From: Cristatella mucedo
Lineage: Eukaryota > Bryozoa > Phylactolaemata > Cristatellidae
DNA length: 64,000 nucleotides
NCBI GenBank assembly: GCA_009760855.2
Contig: WPIO01000014.1
Location: forward strand, 6,061,001-6,125,000
Direction of reading: 5' to 3'
This document shows positions 1 through 57,240 of this stretch, piece after piece. Made by a program: the position numbers and the translations under genes. The notes below the pieces were generated by a model. The model ran no database searches and had not been told where the DNA came from. It saw only the letters and a list, made by a program, of their open reading frames with translations. The first letter of the stretch is position 1, and each line of letters starts with the position of its first letter.

Positions 1-480
1 AGGAGCTAGTAAAATTGTTTGAAAGCCACTGTGGAAGATAACTCCTATTCGTGGATAGGGATCGGACGTGATGGCTAGCTGTAGAAGCAATCTTCTGAAT
101 GAAGTTTTAAAATTTAGGCAGCTGTCAAAAACGAGACCTAGATTTCGAGCTTGTGATGATTTCGAGCTCGTGGATGAACCCATATCAGCATCGCCTACTT
201 GAAAAGGAAAGCCTTTTAATCCAGCCACACGCCTATAGTGTCCTATGAGCAGCAGTTCGGTTTTATCGTCATTTAACTTATAGACGTTTTCCGACATCCA
301 GGATTGAGTATCGGCAAGGCAAGCTTTCAGTTTATGAGTTGCTGCAGCAGATTCCGACGGTTTGAATGACAAACACAGCTGAGTATAGTCAGCATAAAAG
401 TGATATCCTATTCCGTAGACAATGCTAACGTCAACGGGATTTGCAGGTGTGGCACTTCGCGAAGGGTGCATAGCAGCAGT
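1..480 (-). mobile_element. L2/CR1-type LINE reverse transcriptase fragment
   Basis: Minus-strand reading gives [20 protein letters not shown], then SENVYKLNDDKTELLLIG and ARNLGLVFDS. This is the RT palm (YADDTQ box, here with the second Asp replaced by Tyr) and following blocks of L2-like LINEs. It is cut by the window start and inactive. Confidence 0.75.
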
Positions 481-499
481 AGCAGATAGGCATCAGCTT

Positions 500-1570
500 T
501 ATTCCAGGTGGTACAGAGGCCAAGCCCTTTTTTCGCCCAGGTCGCTCTCCTCTAACTCTCTTGATATTGAAACGGTGGAGTAATTCATCAGTCAAACTGT
601 CATGTCACCAATGCAATATTTATTACTCATCGGTAACCCAAGGGATAGGAACCGGTTGCCTGATAATTTATTGGTGGTTAGCACAGAAGGCGACCGACAT
701 CTCAAAACACTCAACCCAGCTGCGCCGCTCGTGGCTCTGAGGCAGGCAGGGTTTCACTCTGGAACTGCGAGGGGCTCTTGGTGCCGTAAATTTTTTTTTA
801 AGTCAGTTATACAAGCCTGCGATATTGGCAGCTGTTGTCTCTATGTTATGGATGTCAACTTGCTACCGTAAACTATGGGCGCTCTATGTTGTTGCCACGT
901 TGAGCTACTGTCGGCACACCTGGGTCCAATGAAACTGCACCTACAAGTTGCTGGCCCGTTCCAAGGCCTTCGCCGGTATTCCTCGCGTCCACTGGAAATG
1001 ACACTTCTACAAGCGCTTTGCGCTTGCAGTCCAGTTCTGCCCGAACGGGGAAGCCCGATGCCCACAGTAACAAATCTTGGTGCAACACCCAGCTCCTTCC
1101 ACGGATGTCCAATAAGTTCATTGGAAACGGACATCCGACACACAATATTGGCCTCGCGTGGTGAGTGGTCGCCGATCCCCACTGGCGGCACGCTTGCCTC
1201 GCAAATGCAGTTATGGAGTGTTATGCACGTGCACTGCAAGCGATAAAAGCGTAGTTAGGGTCGGGTGAATGCTTGCCGTGCCGTAGTCTAACGTTCTGAC
1301 ACTTTTCATAGCATCATCCACTGCCAGCCGTGAATAAGCCATCGTCGGTACCAGCAGCGCCAACACGACCTACTAAGGAGATCATTTGCTACAGTGTAAA
1401 TGCGTCGTTCTTTTCGAAATGCTCGACTGAAGATAATGCTTTGAATGAGATCTCTACATACCGTCAATCTAGGTGCAGTCGCAGCTCACGTGTCGAATAA
1501 AAAACGTGATTTACGCAGTGCTGTACAGTGCCGGAAGGGTTTGCCCCTACAAAAATCCTCGCTCGAAACT
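500..1570. other. GC-richer stretch without recognisable gene
   Basis: Several overlapping frames stay open on both strands (for example 875-1246 plus and 841-1239 minus). This is expected from the base composition. No motif is recognised. Confidence 0.4.
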
Positions 1571-1573
1571 TCC

Positions 1574-1578
<5 letters not shown>

Positions 1579-1627
<49 letters not shown>

Positions 1628-1630
1628 CCT
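1579..1630. repeat. (TA)n then (TATG)n microsatellite
   Basis: Pure TA run followed by GTAT units. Confidence 0.95.
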
Positions 1631-1740
1631 GTATGCCTGTATATATGCATTTAGATGTAAATAACTCTTTAATTCTTTTGTTGCTCTTCGTGGAATCTGG
1701 ATGCCCCGTGCATAAATTTTGTAGCACTCTAAAAACAGGA

Positions 1741-1895
1741 CGAGATGGTTTGGTCCAGCGGGTAAGGTGCTCGCCCCGACCAAGGTCTGGCTGAGGTTGT
1801 GGGCTCGAGCCACGAGGCATATGTGAAGCGCCTAAATAAAGATAAAGTTCTCTTGGGGCGCCATACAAATGAATTATATTTATTTTATATTTATA
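1741..1895 (+). mobile_element. tRNA-derived SINE, with LINE-like 3' tail
   Basis: A-box-like TGGTCCAGCGGG and B-box-like GGGCTCGAGCC, followed by AAGCGCCTAAATAAAGATAA, TCTTGGGGCGCC and an A/T tail. The tail matches the 3' end of the LINE copies at 2.4 and 43.5 kb. Confidence 0.7.
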
Positions 1896-2099
1896 CGACT
1901 TTTGATTGACGACCGTCTCAGCTACACAGACGAGTCTCACAACTTTAAGCAAAGTGTCATTGCAAGCATACTCCGTCTAGACTTCAGTAAATCACCCGAG
2001 GAAGGATTACCTGCCTGTATTTTAAAATGTTAAATCTTTGTGGATAACTCTGATAATAGGCTTGTCTGTTGCTAATATAGTAAATATCATACAAAACTA

Positions 2100-2345
2100 G
2101 CCTCTCCGATTTGGTACCGGCCTCTGTCATGCACCGCCTCGACGTCAAGGTTCCGTCACTTACTTTTAGGGGCCGTCGTTACTTGCCACTGCTATTCATC
2201 AGAAAAATTAACTCGGTAGGCTTCCCTTGTATTACCCGTTCTGACGTATTTGGTAGTTTTGCCTGTGCCACTAACCAGGCTCAAATCATGACGAGAAAGT
2301 GCCATCAGCTGGCTTGCGTTCATCCACAAATCTCAGCTCGTTCTT
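2100..2345 (+). mobile_element. LINE RT C-terminal remnant
   Basis: RLDVKVPSLTFRGR corresponds to the RIDFKVLSLTF block of L2-type RTs. Short and degenerate. Confidence 0.4.
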
Positions 2346-2361
2346 GATTGACACCCGGCCT

Positions 2362-2440
2362 GCTATAATAATAATAATATTAATCGACTTGATAAAGCGC
2401 CCTCCGAGAACCCAATCTCTTTCTAGGCGCTTTAATTTGC
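2362..2440 (-). mobile_element. LINE/SINE 3' tail
   Basis: Minus strand: AAGCGCCTAGAAAGAGATTG, GGGCGCTTTATCAAG, then (ATT)n. Same tail as at 43.45-43.53 kb. Confidence 0.65.
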
Positions 2441-2493
2441 TGCAAAGGAAACATGCGAAAATGTAATAGAAAGCTTAAAGTTCATCTGCTCTA

Positions 2494-2803
2494 GGTGTAT
2501 GATAACTTGGCATTGACTGTCAATTTGAGATGCGAAGTGGTCGCTCTTCCTGAGCCGGTTATAGCCACCACCGTGGAGCCTGCGAACGCTGTAAATTGCT
2601 TCGAGACGGCTACCGTTGGAACTGTTGAGGTTATTGAGTGCTGGTCCGATAATGAACAAGCTGCTTTTTCTGACTGCGAGCGTACTGCAGATGACGTCTG
2701 GGCTACAAGTTATGTGACTGTAGCCAAGCCTTGCTACATGCCAGACGAGGAACTGTGTTTGAGCAATGTTCAGTTGATGTCGCGTGCTGATGCCACACGA
2801 TGA
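2494..2803 (+). CDS. Candidate terminal exon of a plus-strand gene
   Basis: About 102 codons follow CATCTGCTCTAG and end in TGA at 2803. Codons are strongly G-first/RNY biased and the product is acidic and Cys-containing (DNEQAAFSDCERTADDVW...), unlike the flanking sequence. An AATAAA at about 3111 could end the transcript. No domain is recognised. If real, its upstream exons lie toward or beyond the window start, and the gene converges on the RPTP 3' end about 0.9 kb away. A LINE/SINE tail lies just upstream (2362-2440), so repeat origin is not excluded. Confidence 0.4.
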
Positions 2804-3692
2804 TGGAGAGGACTACATGTCCGTGTCGCAAGATTTAAGTTTTAACACTGACTTCTTTTCGCATGATTTTCGATTTTTGGAAACTTCTCCGGTCACGTAA
2901 AATTATAGCTGCGTAACTTCTTCAGTGATAATGTCAATGACTTTGCAACCTGGTGAACTCGATGTCGTCAGATTTGATTACCTGAATGTGGATCAAAGTT
3001 TGCAGCCGGTGTACGTTTTTTTGTATGCCTGAGTCAGCTGAAAACGTTATGCCTAATTTCTAGCGTGTGTAAAGTGACTAGAGAATCAGTTATTTAATGG
3101 CACTCTGCAATAAATGTATTAATATTGTTATTGGATCACCTCTGCAGTAGCCGGGCCCGATTGCTCTTTTGCAATAGAAGGGTGGCGTACATCGCACTTG
3201 CTACTAGGGATTTGTGGTAGTCCGAAACTTCTGCTCGAACACCGCGAGACAATTTTCCGCGAGAAATTTTCAAGAACTATAGTTCAGTTCCACTAAATAA
3301 ATCTAATCCGCTTCGTCTCTTGCTGCCACAACTACTATGTTTCTCAATAAATTGCATTATAGTTTTAATGAATTGTTTTTATGCAATTCAGAGCCAAGCA
3401 CAATTTCTTTAGAGCCACATCTACATAGGCTGTTTTAAAAACCTCTGACTCTCATTGCAGTTTTAACTCTTCTCAGTGACCTCATTGATCAAGTTTCTCT
3501 GATTGCTTGCGAAATTTGTCATAGGGGTGGTGCTTTAAAAATAACTCATTTGCCGAGTTTTTTAATGCAAACGTGGCATATAACATCAGCTGTACCTTTG
3601 GTAATACAATTTAACAAAGTCTCAATATCAAGATTGGGCGTTCAGCTAATAAAACTAGTAGAGCCGAGAGTCTTGATAAGACTTTCTATAGC

Positions 3693-50657
<46,965 letters not shown>

Positions 50658-50719
50658 GTTACGTACATAGTCGGTTTCATGCTTAAATAATGTTTTGTAC
50701 AATAGAAAATCTGTAGGGC

Positions 50720-50735
50720 GCTACAAGAAATATGA
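50720..50735 (-). promoter_or_regulatory. Candidate 3' splice site upstream of the exon-1 ATG
   Basis: Minus-strand CATATTTCTTGTAG followed by CGCCC, 63 nt before the ATG and kept in every complete unit. It could be the acceptor of a 5'-UTR intron or a spliced-leader acceptor. No TATA-like promoter is evident nearby. Confidence 0.3.
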
Positions 50736-51150
50736 CCGTATTTCCTAACACTTAACTAACGTTCAAGAATAGCTCAGCAAAAGCAGCACTACTAATAGCA
50801 CGCTTGAGAGAACGGTCTTACAGCAAGGCAAATCGAGACGCGAGTAGTGCGAGTCACACCTTGTTTAGGCATTCGGCACATTTGAATGGTATTGAGGTCT
50901 TTTCAAGTTTGCAAGAGGCACATATAATGTCGATGAAAATCGGAGCAAGTTATGCGACGAATCGGCAGATTGTGGCGGTTCGACTATCATAGGACAACTG
51001 CATCAACATAACACTCCAATATTAACGTCAGAGCATTATAAAACACTTGGAAGTATTTGATAATGAAGTATTCTTCTTTTTTCGATTGAGAATGGACCCC
51101 TTATTAACCGAATTATACCTCGCGCTAGTCGTTACTTTGTACCAATTCAC

Positions 51151-51339
51151 CTAATGAATAATAGTAATAACGCTGATCATAAATAATAGGAATACTGATG
51201 TTGACGCATTTGAAATAGCGCTTTCAAAATCATCGATCTCTTTCAACGCACTGAACATTTGCTGTAAATTAAGCACGATCGAACCGTTAGTAGCCGGCTG
51301 CTTAATAAACGACAAGAGTAACATGGGTAGGAATGACAT
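51151..51339 (-). other. Small hydrophobic ORF repeated in each unit
   Basis: 62 codons ending at a stop, with a hydrophobic start (MSFLPMLLLSF) and a hydrophobic C-terminus after SNAS (LLFMISVIT), which resembles a signal peptide plus a GPI-attachment tail. Copies lie at 54543-54731, 57731-57919 and 61120-61308. Differences between copies are mostly amino-acid changing (E/D, D/V, F/L, H/R), so selection on the protein is not evident. It lies downstream of the FN3 exon of the next unit, so it could act as a terminal exon, but no phase-1 acceptor fits. Function unknown; may be chance. Confidence 0.2.
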
Positions 51340-53056
51340 AACCAGGATGAGCTTTCAAGTGTGGTTAGTGGCAGAATTCAGGGTGTCAGCATGCCTGAGC
51401 AAGCAAGTGATAAATCACAGGGATCCACTAAATGCTGTGATAAATAGATACGTTTAAAAATAGTGGGAATGAACTAAACGCATCGCTAAATAGCAAAGGA
51501 ACCTGGGATGCTAATAGGATATGAGGCGGTAACGACGAACTGGTGCTCTAGAGATCGGTAAGCAACGTCACGCATAATTGTCATAATTGTCATATTATTA
51601 GGTAAGGTATTCTACGGACAACAAAAACTACGGTTGTCCCTCGTCGACGAAAAAACTTGAACGTTTGATGTATCTCAGCGAATAAAAAATTCCTTAAGAC
51701 TTTAGTTCGACGGACGTGGTAAGTTGATTTCTGCGAAGGTTAGAAAGTCGCTTAATTAGCTATTAGTTGTAATAGTAAGGCGCCATAATCGGATGAGTGA
51801 ATTATAAAATTGTAGTCTCGTTCATTGTAAAAGCGCGTGAGATTCACTCACTGAAGAAAGTCCCATAACGTTATCAATTCTCTAGCTCGTCTGACCTACG
51901 TTAAAAGGAAAGCCGTCGAAGGAATCGTCAAACTGTGAGATTTGTGCCAGACTATTAGAATAGTCATTTTGCCACTGTCCCGTCTGTTTTTTAAGGGTTA
52001 CTTTCGCCGTTGTTCCTTAGATATTAAGGAAATCTTAAAACATGAAACATAATAAATTGTTTCACGGTTTAATGTTGAGCCTCACCCTTTGCCGGTAAAG
52101 GCTGATTTCCATTATAATTCCTGCCTTGATTTCTCGGTGACGTTGAGGTTGAAAGTAACTCGGCGAAACAGTTACTACGCGAGAAAGAGACTTTTTTTAA
52201 TTTGATGCCCGAATTTTTCTCTATAATGACTACTTATCCCGTCCAAATAAGTGCACTTGAAGGTTCGTCTCACTTTTTTGTCTTAGGTGAACGACGCTTG
52301 TTTGCAGGACTCAGTGTCGCACTTAAAGGTAAGAGCTGGAGGAGCCCACCGGGCCCCTGACAAGCGATTAATCCACGGTGAGTTAGTTTAACGTCTTGAG
52401 CTTAGGCAAGCAAACGTTAGCGATGCATTTTAAATAAATTATAGTACAAATAAGGCACAACCGTACTAATGAAAGTCATCAGTGCTCGTACCGACTACAG
52501 AAATATTTAATGACTTCAGTTGCAATATCGACACGAGTTGAAACTACCGACGGAGGTCACGGTCAACGGACAATGAAACAATAGAGTCTTACAACTGTTA
52601 GGCGGACGAAAGTGCGTGCGTTTGCTTTTCTCCGAACGCAGCCAAGCCATAATAATAATGCTAAGAACGATCGGAATCTGTTAAACCTTAACGTCAAGAT
52701 GATGTAATTTTTAATCACCTTAATTGAAAAGTGTCAGGAAAAGCAAGAAGCCTGAAACATATTGCAATCGGTGGAAACATTGAATAGTATTTTTTTCCGA
52801 GACTTTCAGGCATTCAAAACACTAGGTCCGACGGACGGTGAGACCGCGGGTTTAACTTTCTTAATATGCATCCACTAGAAGTACATTTCAAGAGTAATGT
52901 CGCGTTGGCGAACTGCAAGGCCCCCCCTTTGTCAACACGTTTGCGGATTTGTTTGTCTAGTGAGAAGCGAGAAAGTGCTGTCGCAGCGCGTTTGACAATC
53001 ACTGTGAGGTTACCATCGTCAATTATGAACAGCGATCAGCAGACGATTAGACATAC

Positions 53057-53359
53057 CTTCTTCATTTGTGGACTCATATAATGCCATCGTTGATGGTCCA
53101 GTTCCTACATCAGTTGTCGCTGTTATCGTAAAGCTGTAGTTCTGGCCTGGCGAAAGGTCACCTATAGTCAACTGTGTGGTGTCGCTGTTCACCGTTTTAG
53201 TTTGATTAGTTAAATTTCCACAAAAGTATGCAGTGTAGCGTACGGTATAGTTCCTAATGATCCCGTTTCTTTCGGCACACGCTACTTCAGTCCAAGAAAG
53301 ATTGACGGTTCTTGAGGTGTTCTTTTTGGTCAAAAATCCTTGCGGAAATCCCATTGGTG
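53057..53359 (-). CDS. FN3 cassette exon, array unit 2
   Basis: 303-nt phase 1-1 exon. The frame is intact and differs from the unit 1/3/5 protein at three residues: Ser to Leu in FSTKK, Asp to Asn in VDLSW and Ser to Leu in GNSTNQT. The last change keeps the N-x-T sequon. Splice sites (TTTAAG acceptor, G|GTATGT donor) are unchanged. This is the only unit whose FN3 domain differs in intact protein sequence. Confidence 0.8.
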
Positions 53360-53916
53360 CTTAAACGGCATACGTGATGGTGATCAGGCAGTTTTCGTAC
53401 CATCAGGAACGTAAGACTTACTTTTACCACGTTGGAGTCACTTACATACAACAAGTAGCGGGTTCGCATCTTCTCGACGTCTAACTAATTCGACCAAAGA
53501 CTATATACTATGTTACCACTCGGTTCGTAGAAGACGTTCGGAAAGACCTGGTGGAAACTCCTGAGGTTGTAAGAGACATCTTCGAGTACTATCGTCGCAG
53601 ATCGTCAAGTTTTAGCCCGAATTTCCAGGAATTTAGACAAGATCGAGACTGCTTATCAGGCTTTGTGCTTACTTTTTTGTACTAGAAACACTTATGGTTC
53701 CCTTTTTAGCACTTGCTCAGAGATGCTGCTCTAAAGTTTTTCTATTTGAGAGCAGCTACCCAGTACATACGTCTGGTGGAGACGGACGAAGAAACGCGCG
53801 AAGTATTGAGCGAGTACGTTAGAGGGATTTTCACGTTTTATAATAAAATTACAGCCGAATTCATTGGTATTACAAGTTTTACATCGACGCTTGCACGCTA
53901 AAAACAATCAGCTAAC

Positions 53917-54052
53917 CAGGGATTCGCGGTATAGGTTCTTGAAACTCAAAAACTCGTACGTTTTCTTGTATTAGGGTTACTGAGAAACATGTGAATGAAA
54001 GAAATACCACGGCACAGAGTAAACACAAAAACTGCTTCTCGATTGCTCCCAT
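53917..54052 (-). CDS. Signal-peptide exon, array unit 2
   Basis: Same 136-nt ATG-to-GTTAGC exon as in unit 1, phase 1 end, with a few changes in the h-region (MGAIEKQFLC..., VVFLSF). Frame and hydrophobic core are kept. It could start a protein with the unit-2 FN3 exon and, by phase, with the shared FN3-2/TM/PTP exons. Confidence 0.6.
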
Positions 54053-56241
54053 GTTACGTACATAGTCGGTTTCATGCTTAAATAATGTTTTGTACGATAG
54101 AAAATCTGTAGGGCGCTACAAGAAATATGACCATATTTCCTAACACTTAACTAACGTTCAAGAATAGCTCAGCAAAAGCAGCACTACTAATAGCACGCTT
54201 GAGAGAAAGGTCTTACAGCAAGGCAAATTGAGACGCGAGTAGTGCGAGTCACACCCTGTTTAGGTATTCGGTACGTTTGAATGGTATTGAGATCTTTTCA
54301 AGTTTGCAAGAGGCACATATAATGGCGATGAAAATCGGAGCACGTTATGCGACGAATCGGCAGATTGTGGCGGTTCGACTATCATAGGACAACTGCATCA
54401 ACATAACACTCCAACATCAACGTCAGAGAATTATGACAACACTTGGAAGTATTTGATAATGAAGTATTCTTTTTTGATCGAGAATGGACCCCTTATTAAC
54501 CGAATTATACCTCGCGCTAGTCGTTACTTTGTACCAATTTACCTAACGAATAATAGTAATAACGCTGATCATAAATAATAGTAATACTGATGTTGACGCA
54601 TTTGAAATAGCGCTTTCTAAAACATCGATGTCTTTCAAGGCACTGAACATTTGCTGTAAATTAAGCACGATCGAACCGTTAGTAGCCGGCTGCTTAATAA
54701 ACGACAAGAGTAACATGGGTAGGAATGACATAACCAGGATGAGCTTTCAAGTGTGGTTAGTGGCAGAATTCAGGGTGTCAGCATGCCTGAGCAAGCAAGT
54801 GATAAATCACAGGGATCCACTAAATGCTGTGATAAATAGATACGTTTAAAAATAGTGGGAATGAACTAAACGCATCGCTAAATAGCAAAGGAACCTGGGA
54901 TGCTAATAGGATATGAGGCGGTAACGACGAACTGGTGCTCTCAAGATCGGTAAGCAACGTCACGCATAATTGTCATAATTGTCATATTAATAGGTAAGGT
55001 ATTCTACGGACAACAAGAACTATGGTTTTCCCTCGTCGACGAAAAAACTTGAACGTTTGATGTATCTCAGCGAATAAAAAAATTCCTTCAGACTTTAGTT
55101 CAACGGACGTGGTGAGTCGATTCCTGCCAAGGTTAGAAAGTCGCTTAATTAGCTATTAGTTGTAATAGTAAGGCGCCATAATCGGATGAGTGAATTATAA
55201 AATTGTAGTTAAGGAAATCTTAAAACATGAAACATAATAAATTGTTTCACGGTTTAATGTTGAGCCTCACCCTTTGCCGGTAAAGGCTGATTTCCCTTTT
55301 AATTCCAGCCTTGATTTCTCGGTGACGTTGAGGTTGAAAGTAACTCGGCGAAACAGTTACTACGCGAGAAAGAGACTTTTTTTAATTTGATGCCCGAATT
55401 TTTCTTTATAATGACTACTTATCCCGTCCAAAATAAGTGCACTTGAAGGTTCGTCTCACTTCTTTGTCTTAGGTGAACGACGCTTGTTTGCAGGACTCAG
55501 CGTCGCTCTTTAAAGGTAAGAGCTGGAGGAGCCCACCGGGCCCCTGACATGCGATTAATCCACGGTGAGTTAGTTTAACGTCTTGAGCTTAGGCAAGCAA
55601 ACGTTAGCGATGCATTTTAAATAAATTATAGTACAAATAAGGCACAACCGTACTAATGAAAGTCATCAGTGCTCGTACCGACTACAGAAATATTTAATGA
55701 CTTCAGTTGCAATATCGACACGAGTTGAAACTACCGACGGCAAGGTCACGGTCAAAGGACAATGAAACAGTAGAGTCTTACAACTGTTAGGCGGACGAAA
55801 GTGCGTGCGTTTGCTTTTCTCCGAACGCAGCCAAGCCATAATAACGCTAAGAACGAGCGGAATCTGTTAAACCTTAACGTCAAGATGATGCAATTTTTAA
55901 TCACCTTAATTGAAAAGTGTCAGGAAAAGCAAGAAGCCTGAAATATATTGCAATCGGTGGAGACATTGAACAGTAATTTTTTCCGAGACTTTCAGGCATT
56001 AAAAGCACTAGGTCCGACAGACGGTGAGACCGTGGGTTTAACTTTCTTGATATACATTCACTAGAAGTACATTTCAAGAGTAACGTCGCGTTGGCGAACT
56101 GCAAGGCCCCCCTTTGTCAACACGTTTGCGGATTTGTTTGTCTAGTGAGAAGCGAGAAAGTGCTGTCGCAGCGCGTTTGACAATCACTGTGAGGTTACCA
56201 TCGTCAATTATGAACAGCGATCAGCAGACGATTAGACATAC

Positions 56242-56544
56242 CTTCTTCATTTGTGGACTCATATAATGCCATCGTTGATGGTCCAGTTCCTACATCAGTT
56301 GTCGCTGTTATCGTAAAGCTGTAGTTCTGGCCTGGCGAAAGGTCACCTATAGTCAACTGTGTGGTGTCGCTGTTCACCGTTTTAGTTTGATTAGTTGAAT
56401 TTCCACAAAAGTACGCAGTGTAGCGTACGGTATAGTTCCTAATGATCCCGTTTCTTTCGGCACACGCTACTTCAGTCCAAGAAAGATCGACGGTTCTTGA
56501 GGTGTTCTTTTTGGTCGAAAATCCTTGCGGAAATCCCATTGGTG
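56242..56544 (-). CDS. FN3 cassette exon, array unit 3
   Basis: 303-nt phase 1-1 exon, identical in protein to the units 1 and 5 exons and, as far as I can read, identical in DNA. Splice sites are intact. It is usable with its own signal-peptide exon at 57102-57240. Confidence 0.8.
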
Positions 56545-57101
56545 CTTAAACAGCATACGTGATGGTGATCAGGCAGTTTTCGTACCATCAGGAACGTAAG
56601 ACTTACTTTTACCACGTTGGAGTCACTTACATACAACAAGTAGCGGGTTCGCATCTTCTCGACGTCTAACTAATTCGACCAAAGACTATATACTATGTTA
56701 CCACTCGGTTCGTAGAAGACGTTCGGAAAGACCTGGTGGAAACTCCTGAGGTTGTAAGAGACATCTTCGAGTACTATCGTCGCAGATCGTCAAGTTTTAG
56801 CCCGAATTTCCAGGAATTTAGACAAGATCGAGACTGCTTATCAGGCTTTGTGCTTACTTTTTTGTACTAGAAACACTTATGGTTCCCTTTTTAGCACTTG
56901 CTCAGAGATGCTGCTCTAAAGTTTTTCTATTTGAGAGCAGCTACCCAGTACATACGTCTGGTGGAGACGGACGAAGAAACGCGCGAAGTATTGAGCGAGT
57001 ACGTTAGAGGGATTTTCACGTTTTATAATAAAATTACAGCCGAATTCATTGGTATTACAAGTTTTACATCGACGCTTGCACGCTAAAAACAATCAGCTAA
57101 C

Positions 57102-57240
57102 CAGGGATTCGCGGTATAGGTTCTTGAAACTCAAAAACTCGTACGTTTTCTTGTATTAGGGTTACTGAGAAACATGTGAATGAATGAAATAACACGGCAC
57201 AGAGTAAACACAAAAAAAACTGCTTCTCGATTGCTCCCAT
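57102..57240 (-). CDS. Signal-peptide exon, array unit 3 (one codon longer)
   Basis: 139 nt instead of 136: three extra A residues on the plus strand (CAAAAAAAACTG) add one Phe in QFFLCLLC. The frame and the phase-1 donor are kept. The difference lies in a homopolymer but is a multiple of three. Confidence 0.6.

Larger units (their letters stand above)
51430..54821 (-). repeat. Array unit 2 (3392 bp)
   Basis: Head-to-tail copy of unit 1. It carries its own signal-peptide and FN3 exons. Its FN3 core holds several single-base changes that are absent from units 1, 3, 4 and 5. Confidence 0.95.

Noticed and set aside
811-840. CQYR-like peptide as the post-Q-loop PTP exon
   Set aside because: Stops within a few codons; the true block (DQYVFIHNC) with matching phases is at 10166-10262.
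1741-1830. Functional tRNA genes at SINE heads
   Set aside because: A- and B-box words are present but no full cloverleaf with acceptor stem could be drawn, and copies are followed by SINE tails.
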